Below, piece after piece: positions 58,112-64,000 of a DNA stretch of 64,000 nucleotides. This DNA comes from Spirochaetaceae bacterium (GTDB taxonomy: Bacteria; Spirochaetota; Spirochaetia; B11-G9). The translations under genes were made by a program, and so were the position numbers. The first letter of the stretch is position 1; every line of letters begins with the position of its first letter. Location of the stretch: positions 27,989-91,988 of the forward strand of contig WGCU01000066.1 in the NCBI GenBank assembly GCA_015493635.1. Direction: 5' to 3'. Under the pieces are notes generated by a model. It was not told where the DNA came from. It saw nothing but the letters and a program-made list of their open reading frames with translations, and did not search any database.

Positions 58112-58927
58112 TTATTTTCGTTTTGAAAGAATAATATCTACCAGCTCAAGGAATCCTGCTGCTGATTTTTTTGTGGTAATAAAAGCAGGCGGACTTTTCA
58201 GCATCTCCACGTATTTCTGTATATTTGCCACAGCAACAGTATTTTTTAATCCCCTGAACATGGGTTCATCGTTAGGGGAATCCCCCACATAGATAATTTT
58301 ATCTGAATACTCAGCGATACTTTTACCGGTAAAATCTTCCAGGAATTCATTAAAACAAGAAAGCTTGTCATAGGTTCCATACCAGCAGTTTATGTGGATG
58401 GATGAAATTTTATGGACAGCTTCATGATCTTCAATGATGCGGCTTATCTTTTTAATGAGTTTTTCATTCAGCGGCTCCACATCCTCACTGATATCTATGG
58501 CAAGATCAGCAATCCGGAAAGGCTGATCGGCAGAAATTTTACATTCAGGTACTTCAGCAAGAATTTTTTCCTTGAGAATGTCCAGTTTGGCCCTGTTTTC
58601 CTTCCGCTCCTGCTCAGAAACAAGAAAGGAGCGTTTCATTTTCTTTGTCTGTCTGTTGTAAGAAAAATAAAAAGCACCGTTTTCTCCGACAATGGCAGAA
58701 ACCGGCCACATCCGGGCAAAGTAGTCACACCATCCGGCGGGACGGCCTGTTACGAGCACAACCGCTATCCCTGCTTCCTGAAGATCATACATCGCTTTAA
58801 GGGTTTCATGGGGCATCATTCCATCATGGGTAATAGTATCATCAATATCTGTAAAAATAAATTCCAGATCAGCACAGAGCTGATCCGGAATTTCTGATAC
58901 CGGTTTTATATGAGTTTTTTTATACAT
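58112..58927 (-). CDS. HAD-IIB phosphatase (sucrose-phosphatase / Cof-like)
   Basis: A 271-residue HAD hydrolase with a C2-type cap. The nucleophile motif is FTDIDDTIT (about 29-37), motif II VTGRPAG, and motifs III/IV end in YVGDSPNDEPMF. HAD-IIB enzymes act on sugar or polyol phosphates; substrate unknown. It lies three bases after the malic enzyme gene and is likely co-transcribed. Confidence 0.8.
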   Translation of the reverse strand: MYKKTHIKPVSEIPDQLCADLEFIFTDIDDTITHDGMMPHETLKAMYDLQEAGIAVVLVTGRPAGWCDYFARMWPVSAIVGENGAFYFSYNRQTKKMKRSFLVSEQERKENRAKLDILKEKILAEVPECKISADQPFRIADLAIDISEDVEPLNEKLIKKISRIIEDHEAVHKISSIHINCWYGTYDKLSCFNEFLEDFTGKSIAEYSDKIIYVGDSPNDEPMFRGLKNTVAVANIQKYVEMLKSPPAFITTKKSAAGFLELVDIILSKRK

Positions 58928-58930
58928 ACA

Positions 58931-60217
58931 CTATTTCCAGTACTTCTCCATCCGTTTCCGTAATGATATTTTGTATCCTTCCCAGTCAGTTATTGGTTTT
59001 CTGGCGATACCTTCATCACATGCGGCTTTAGCCACAGCCACGGCTTCCCATTCAATTACCCGGGGATCAAAGGGTTTTGGAACGATGTAGTCAGGTCCAA
59101 AGCTGAATTTTCCGCCTCCGTATGCCCGAGACACAATATCGGGTACATCCTCTTTGGCAAGCGCGGCAAGCGCTTTTGATGCAGCTATTTTCATTCCCTC
59201 GGTAATGGTTGTTGCACCGACGTCAAGGGCGCCCCGGAATATAAAAGGAAAACCGAGAACGTTGTTTATCTGGTTCGGTTTATCACTCCGTCCCGTTGCC
59301 ATAATAACATCACTGCGTGTCTTTTTTGCCAGTTCGTAGGTTATTTCCGGATCGGGATTTGCCATGGCAAAAACAATCGGGTCATCATGCATTGAAAGCA
59401 GCATTTCGGGACTTACGCAATCCTTTACTGAAACGCCCATAAACACATCCGCCCCTTTCAAGGCATCAGCAAGAGTTCTCGCATCAGTATCGTTCGCAAT
59501 AAACTCCTTTTCCGGAGTCATCCGTTCTGTACGTCCCTTGTAGATAACTCCTCTGCTGTCACACATAACAAGATTTTCTTTCTTTATCCCCATGGAGATA
59601 AACAGTTTCGCACATGACATACCGGCTGCTCCCGCTCCGCTGAATACAACCTTTGTTTTCGTGATATCTCTCCCTGTTATTTCCAGAGCATTAAGCAACC
59701 CTGCTGATGATATAATAGCGGTACCATGCTGATCATCATGAAAAATGGGGATTGAACAAATCTCTTTCAATTTCTGTTCAATATAAAAACATTCAGGAGC
59801 CTTTATATCCTCAAGATTTACCCCGCCAAAAGAGGGTTCCATCAATTTTACGACTTCGATAATCTTGTCAGGATCTTTTGTATCCAGCTCAATATCAAAA
59901 ACATCAACATCGGCAAACCGTTTGAAGAGAACACCCTTCCCTTCCATAACGGGCTTACTGGCAAGGGGTCCGCGGTCTCCAAGCCCAAGAATTGCGGTAC
60001 CATTTGATACGACAGCAACAAGGTTACCTTTATTCGTATACGTGTAGGCATCCAGATCGTTCTTTTCAATTTCCAGAACAGGAGCAGCAACACCGGGGGT
60101 GTAGGCAAGAGCCAGTTCATCCGCAGTTGAACATGGTTTTGTCGGAACTACTTCAATTTTTCCAGGAACTCCGTTCATGGAATGATAGTGTAACGCTTTT
60201 TTTGCAAGATCATTCAT
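58931..60217 (-). CDS. NAD(P)-dependent malic enzyme (oxaloacetate-decarboxylating)
   Basis: A 428-residue malic enzyme without the PTA-like C-terminal domain. Typical features are [45 protein letters not shown] and the NAD site [14 protein letters not shown]. It turns malate into pyruvate, CO2 and NAD(P)H. Two bases after the Ldh2-type gene. Confidence 0.93.
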   Translation of the reverse strand: MNDLAKKALHYHSMNGVPGKIEVVPTKPCSTADELALAYTPGVAAPVLEIEKNDLDAYTYTNKGNLVAVVSNGTAILGLGDRGPLASKPVMEGKGVLFKRFADVDVFDIELDTKDPDKIIEVVKLMEPSFGGVNLEDIKAPECFYIEQKLKEICSIPIFHDDQHGTAIISSAGLLNALEITGRDITKTKVVFSGAGAAGMSCAKLFISMGIKKENLVMCDSRGVIYKGRTERMTPEKEFIANDTDARTLADALKGADVFMGVSVKDCVSPEMLLSMHDDPIVFAMANPDPEITYELAKKTRSDVIMATGRSDKPNQINNVLGFPFIFRGALDVGATTITEGMKIAASKALAALAKEDVPDIVSRAYGGGKFSFGPDYIVPKPFDPRVIEWEAVAVAKAACDEGIARKPITDWEGYKISLRKRMEKYWK

Positions 60218-60219
60218 TC

Positions 60220-61347
60220 TTATTTCTCCCAGGGAAAGGTATAAGGCATGTTGAACCTTTTTTTCAATTCATCCATCTGATTCTGCAGGGTTTTAGGGAC
60301 CGGACAGCCGTGTACTTTCCGGTACTGCCATGCGTCCCATTCCTTCTCACCCGCAGTATATATTCTATCCTGTCCCGGAGCTTTTTTTGAATTCCGCAGA
60401 TCCCTCATTATATTTCCTGCAATACGTTTGAACTCATCAAGCTCAATGAACTCGCTTATATCTATGGCTATAAAGAAATGTCCCAGGGGGTACGGTATTT
60501 TATTCCCGTCTTTGTCAAACCCGTTGAGAGCTTTAAGGTACGAACCGCCCTGCAGAGCAGCTGAGAGAACTTCAACGATGGTAGTATACCCGTATCCCTT
60601 GTATCCTCCTGTTTTTTCACCCAGGCCGCCGAGGGGAGCAAGGGCTGCTTTCCCTTTTGTAAGATCAATAAGAATCTGATCAGTATCGGTCCTCGTTTTG
60701 CCATCCTCACCGATAACCCATCCCGGAGGTAATTCTTTTCCCGCTCTCCCGTATACTTCTATCTTGCCCCTCTGGGAAACTGATGTGGCACAATCAAGAA
60801 CAAAAGGAAATGCTTCATCCGTCGGGAATCCAAAGGTCAGAGGATTGGTTCCAAGCATGTTCTCAACACCAAAAGTTGGCGCTATGGAAGGCCTCGCGTT
60901 GGTACCGGTTATTCCAATCATTCCATTCTCAATTGCCATGAGCGCATAATAACCGGCTATCCCGTAATGAGTAGAATTACGTACCGCTGTCATACCCATC
61001 CCATGAGCCTTGGCTTTGTCAATAGCCATCTGCATGCCTGTTTTCGAGACAACATGACCCATTCCATTGTTTCCATCCAGAACCGTTACCGTTTTACGGT
61101 CCCGAATAACATCTATTTTTGTTACAGGATTCATTATTCCCGCATCAATCCGGTCAATGTAGATCGGTTTCAGTCGGCCGATTCCATGAGAATCAATCCC
61201 CCGTTTATCCGAGGTAATAAGAACCTCAGTTATGATATCAGCATCTTTTTCCGGTATTCCGACCCCTTTAAGGGAATCCCTCATAAAATTTTCGAGCAGA
61301 TCGAAATCCACCCATTCACAATCTTTATACGCATCAGCATATCCCAT
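60220..61347 (-). CDS. Malate/L-lactate dehydrogenase family (Ldh2) oxidoreductase
   Basis: A 375-residue Ldh2/YlbC-type NAD(P)-dependent dehydrogenase. [45 protein letters not shown] and GGYKGYGY are typical. Substrates in the family are malate, sulfolactate, ureidoglycolate or diketogulonate. The start is the ATG at 61347, with GAGGAGG five bases upstream; a longer frame to 61392 overlaps the DeoR end. Next to malic enzyme, malate is a plausible substrate. Confidence 0.86.
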   Translation of the reverse strand: MGYADAYKDCEWVDFDLLENFMRDSLKGVGIPEKDADIITEVLITSDKRGIDSHGIGRLKPIYIDRIDAGIMNPVTKIDVIRDRKTVTVLDGNNGMGHVVSKTGMQMAIDKAKAHGMGMTAVRNSTHYGIAGYYALMAIENGMIGITGTNARPSIAPTFGVENMLGTNPLTFGFPTDEAFPFVLDCATSVSQRGKIEVYGRAGKELPPGWVIGEDGKTRTDTDQILIDLTKGKAALAPLGGLGEKTGGYKGYGYTTIVEVLSAALQGGSYLKALNGFDKDGNKIPYPLGHFFIAIDISEFIELDEFKRIAGNIMRDLRNSKKAPGQDRIYTAGEKEWDAWQYRKVHGCPVPKTLQNQMDELKKRFNMPYTFPWEK

Positions 61348-61372
61348 ACGTTCCTCCTCATTCTTATGCTCT

Positions 61373-62164
61373 TTACCTATCTGTTTCTTCAACTTTAATT
61401 ATTTGTACATCCATCGTTTCAAGATTCTGCCGGTAGCTTTCCTCAAACTCCCAGTCAGTAACAAGTATATTGAGACTGGAGACCGGAATTGTCAGGAAGT
61501 TGGAAACCTTTCCTATCTTTGAATGATCCGCGACACATATAACCGGTCCCTGAGTACGTTCCACCATCTTTCTTGTAATCGCCGCTTCCTGATATACGGG
61601 AGAAGTTAATCCTCCTTTGAAGCTTAACCCATCAGCGCCGATAATAACTTTGGAAGCCATAATCTGGGAAACAATCTGGGAAGCGAACTCTCCTACGAGA
61701 CAATTAGATGAAGGGCGGTACATTCCTCCGGTGAGAATAAGCTCAAGGCCGGGCATGTTGCCGAAGTTTTCGGCAGCGGCTACATTATTCGTAATAACAC
61801 GTACATTGTGCAATCGGTTTAAAAAGCGGATAACCTGATACGTTGTTGAACCGCTGTTAATAAAAACAGTATCTCCGTCTTCTATCATACCTGCCGCCGT
61901 ACGTCCAATTGCTTCCTTGTAGCGTGCGTTTGTTTTATCTTTCTCCCGGTAATGGAATTCCCGCATCATAGGCCTCGTACTGATGGCTCCTCCGTGTGTC
62001 CTTTCCAACAACCCTTTTTCTTCGAGAACAGCCAGATCACGCCGGATGGTTATGACAGAAACACCCAGAATTTGTTTAAGTGATTCTACCGTTACCAGCC
62101 CTTTTTCCTTCACCAACTTTGCAATCTGCACCTGCCGCTCGGCAGGTATCGCACTCGTCCTCAT
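61373..62164 (-). CDS. DeoR-family transcriptional regulator
   Basis: A 263-residue DeoR regulator. The winged helix-turn-helix is about 6-58 (VTVESLKQILGVSVITIRRDL and EKGLLERTHGGAI). The C-terminal sugar-phosphate sensor has FINSGSTTYQVIRFL and VIGADGLSF. The start is the ATG at 62164, with AAGGGG five bases upstream; the ATG at 62182 lies before the likely transcription start. It probably represses its own unit (ldh2, malic enzyme, HAD) through the repeat at 62221. Confidence 0.9.
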   Translation of the reverse strand: MRTSAIPAERQVQIAKLVKEKGLVTVESLKQILGVSVITIRRDLAVLEEKGLLERTHGGAISTRPMMREFHYREKDKTNARYKEAIGRTAAGMIEDGDTVFINSGSTTYQVIRFLNRLHNVRVITNNVAAAENFGNMPGLELILTGGMYRPSSNCLVGEFASQIVSQIMASKVIIGADGLSFKGGLTSPVYQEAAITRKMVERTQGPVICVADHSKIGKVSNFLTIPVSSLNILVTDWEFEESYRQNLETMDVQIIKVEETDR

Positions 62165-62185
62165 TCCTACCCCTTCGACCATTTA

Positions 62186-62214
62186 AATATATGATTTTTT
62201 ATGGTCTTTGTCAA
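62186..62214 (-). promoter_or_regulatory. Promoter of deoR-ldh2-malic enzyme-HAD unit
   Basis: TTGACA (62214-62209), 17 bases, TATATT (62191-62186) on the minus strand, near-consensus. Confidence 0.7.
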
Positions 62215-62220
62215 TCTTTA

Positions 62221-62236
62221 TTTGATTTTTTTTGAT
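62221..62236. promoter_or_regulatory. DeoR-type direct-repeat operator candidate
   Basis: TTTGAT repeated with four T between (16 bases, period 10) just upstream of the -35 box. Direct repeats of this kind are typical DeoR-family sites. Confidence 0.45.
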
Positions 62237-62244
62237 CGTTTTTA

Positions 62245-63729
62245 TTACAGCCATTGTAAACATCTCTTAACCGCGTGAGACCATCCCGCATACAGCAAGG
62301 ATGCTTTTTCTTCCTTCATACAGGGTTTAAAAATCCGGTCAACCTGCAGTATCTTTTTAAGTTCTTCCGTACCCGCCCAGAATCCGACCGCAAGGCCGGC
62401 CAGATACGCTGCGCCCATAGCTGTCGTCTCAACATTTTTTGGCCGGATAATCGGAACACCGAGTATATCACTTTGAAACTGCAGAAGAAAATTATCCCGG
62501 GAAGCTCCGCCGTCCACTCGCAGTTCCTGAAGAGAAATCCCTGAATCCTTTTCCATGGTTTCCACAACATCCCGTGTCCGGTACGCTATGGATTCTTCAG
62601 CAGCCCGGACTATATGAGCTTTGGAAGCACTTCTCGTCATGCCCACAATCCCAGCCCGGGCTTTCTGATCCCAGTAGGGAGATCCAAGCCCCTGGAATGC
62701 CGAGACAAAGTACACCCCTCCGGTATCGTCCACTTCAGCTGCAATACCGCCGGTTTCAGAAGCATCACTTATAATTCCAAGATTATCCCGCAGCCACTGG
62801 ATAACTGCTCCTCCCATAAAAACTGACCCCTCGAAGGCATAGGTTACTTTTCCCGCATCCCCGACAGCTATAGTCGTTAATAAACCGCTTGCTGATATTT
62901 TTGGCTTCTCTCCGATATTCATAAGCATGAAACACCCGGTCCCGTAGGTATTTTTAATGGAACCTTGTTCTATGCACATCTGTCCGAAAAGAGCAGCCTG
63001 TTGATCCCCGGCCGCTCCGGCAATCGGTATTCCCGCGCCGAACAGTTTTGTATCAGTATATCCGTAAACAGAACTTGACGGTCTCACTTCCGGCAGCATC
63101 GAAGACGGTATGGTAAAGAGATTTAGCAGTTCATCATCCCAGGTAAGAGAATTGATGTTAAAAAGCATCGTCCGGGAAGCATTTGTATAATCGGTTACGT
63201 GTACTTTACCGCCGGTAAGATTCCATATCAGCCATGTATCCACCGTTCCAAAGAGGAGATCTCCCCGTTCCGCCTTTTCCCTTGCTCCTGCGACGTTCTC
63301 CAATATCCAGCGTATTTTTGACGCGGAAAAATAAGCATCAATAACAAGGCCTGTTTTCCTCTGAATAAGATCCCCCAGGCTCTGCTTTTTTAAAGAATTA
63401 CAGTAATCAGCAGTCCGTCTGCACTGCCAGACAATAGCATTATAAACAGGTTTTCCTGTTTTCTTGTCCCAGACAATCGTTGTTTCTCTCTGGTTGGTAA
63501 TCCCCAGAGCAGCTATATCCGTCAGTGCCATCCGGTTTTTCAGGATGAGGTCTTTCAAAACATTCAGCTGTCCGTTCCAAATATCCTCAGGGTCATGTTC
63601 CACCCAGCCTTCATGCGGATAAATTTGCGGATATTCCTTTTGAACAGAATCCTTTATGGTACCTTTCCTGTCAACTAGGAGTGCCCGGGAACTCGTTGTA
63701 CCCTGATCGAGAGCAATAATATATTTCAT
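62245..63729 (-). CDS. glpK: Glycerol kinase
   Basis: A 494-residue FGGY kinase that phosphorylates glycerol. The N-terminal [27 protein letters not shown], the glycerol region [14 protein letters not shown] and the C-terminal [18 protein letters not shown] fit GlpK. The start is the ATG at 63729, with AGAGG six bases upstream; a longer frame to 63813 runs into the promoter. The regulator gene follows after 80 bases. Confidence 0.95.
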   Translation of the reverse strand: MKYIIALDQGTTSSRALLVDRKGTIKDSVQKEYPQIYPHEGWVEHDPEDIWNGQLNVLKDLILKNRMALTDIAALGITNQRETTIVWDKKTGKPVYNAIVWQCRRTADYCNSLKKQSLGDLIQRKTGLVIDAYFSASKIRWILENVAGAREKAERGDLLFGTVDTWLIWNLTGGKVHVTDYTNASRTMLFNINSLTWDDELLNLFTIPSSMLPEVRPSSSVYGYTDTKLFGAGIPIAGAAGDQQAALFGQMCIEQGSIKNTYGTGCFMLMNIGEKPKISASGLLTTIAVGDAGKVTYAFEGSVFMGGAVIQWLRDNLGIISDASETGGIAAEVDDTGGVYFVSAFQGLGSPYWDQKARAGIVGMTRSASKAHIVRAAEESIAYRTRDVVETMEKDSGISLQELRVDGGASRDNFLLQFQSDILGVPIIRPKNVETTAMGAAYLAGLAVGFWAGTEELKKILQVDRIFKPCMKEEKASLLYAGWSHAVKRCLQWL

Positions 63730-63851
63730 GGTATGCCTCTTTATCCTATAAAAGTCAGTATATTTTATCACATAAAGAAACTCTTGCAAATAAAATAATA
63801 AAAAATAGAACAATAACAGTCATAAATCAGCAGATACTTCACCCTTCCATC

Positions 63852-63870
63852 GGGTGTACGACAATTTTGT
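63852..63870. repeat. Possible IS end (terminal inverted repeat)
   Basis: GGGTGTACGACAATTTTG lies just past the transposase stop, where an ISKra4-type terminal repeat is expected. The other end is outside the window, so this cannot be confirmed. The remaining bases from 63730 to 63851 hold the glpK upstream region and show nothing else clear. Confidence 0.35.
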
Positions 63871-63882
63871 TTTTCACCATCG

Positions 63883-64000
63883 TTAACCGGCTTTTCGTTC
63901 ATCCATAAAGTTTTCATATCTTCCGCTGAGTCTTGAACATCGAAGGGCAATAATGCTGTTGGCTCCCCGGACCGTCCAATGCATCCCCGATCGTTTAACC
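63883..64000 (-). CDS. ISKra4-like transposase, C-terminal end (cut by window edge)
   Basis: The last 38 residues of a protein that continues beyond the right edge. GMHWTVRGANSIIALRC and LSGRYENFMDERKAG closely resemble the C-terminus of ISKra4-family transposases, by memory of the family. Whether the full element is intact cannot be seen. Confidence 0.65.
   Translation of the reverse strand, partial: VKRSGMHWTVRGANSIIALRCSRLSGRYENFMDERKAG

Overview
This window looks like a chromosomal segment of a free-living, anaerobic spirochaete (Spirochaetales). It has a moderate-to-low GC feel and is almost wholly coding, with no intergenic gap over about 300 bases. Two ABC binding proteins carry the spirochaete-style secretion signal ending near FATGNKEK or FANGQKE. 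Metabolism inferred from the genes is anaerobic: an FmdE-family protein, a NifU/NifS iron-sulfur pair, a CoA-transferase, a diiron ODP protein and a malic enzyme. The genus cannot be named from the sequence alone.

Layout. 1-2.8 kb: an FmdE-like protein cut by the left edge and an orphan hybrid histidine kinase. 2.8-6.5 kb: a succinyl/acetyl-CoA CoA-transferase converging on nifS-nifU. 6.5-12.1 kb: leftward tRNA-Ala, gatC, gatA, gatB, aspS and a HAD phosphatase, packed as one unit. 12.2-15.4 kb: a second hybrid kinase split in two by a 10-bp tandem repeat. 15.4-21.7 kb: a seven-gene leftward operon, cdaA-cdaR-acpS-DUF2225-truA-udg-priA. 21.8-26.2 kb: putative glycosidase and cardiolipin synthase, divergent from 5-formyl-THF cyclo-ligase, then a PTS IIA protein. 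26.3-30.6 kb: LacI regulator with a sugar ABC importer (binding protein and two permeases, no ATPase). 30.6-35.6 kb: ilvB-ilvN-ilvD-leuB (leftward). 35.6-38 kb: apbE, a 76-aa protein, a Gx-type transporter and a CbiQ-like membrane protein.

38.1-42.1 kb (rightward): HPr, RpiB and then the most unusual locus of the window. This is a tight four-gene operon of a cytoplasmic substrate-binding-like protein, a cysteine-rich HypB/CobW-type GTPase, a soluble ABC ATPase and a zinc-ribbon protein. The first and third share a DUF1858-like N-terminal domain. No permease is present. I propose a cytoplasmic metal or cofactor handling module. 42.2-45.7 kb: thioredoxin, dihydrolipoamide dehydrogenase, and a protein with a duplicated cNMP-STAS architecture. 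45.7-52.6 kb: U32 peptidase-family protein, a structured palindromic element, a diiron ODP protein, an acyl-CoA ligase, a MoaE-like protein, TcdA and TatD. 52.8-58 kb: galE, acyl-ACP thioesterase and phnDCEE. 58.1-63.7 kb: glpK, a DeoR regulator, an Ldh2-type dehydrogenase, malic enzyme and a HAD phosphatase. The right edge holds the end of an ISKra4-like transposase.

Recurring theme: many operon-leading genes have a -10 box (TATACT, TATAAT or TAGTAT) only 6-9 bases before the start codon and no Shine-Dalgarno. Operon-internal genes have strong Shine-Dalgarno sequences. This suggests frequent leaderless transcription.
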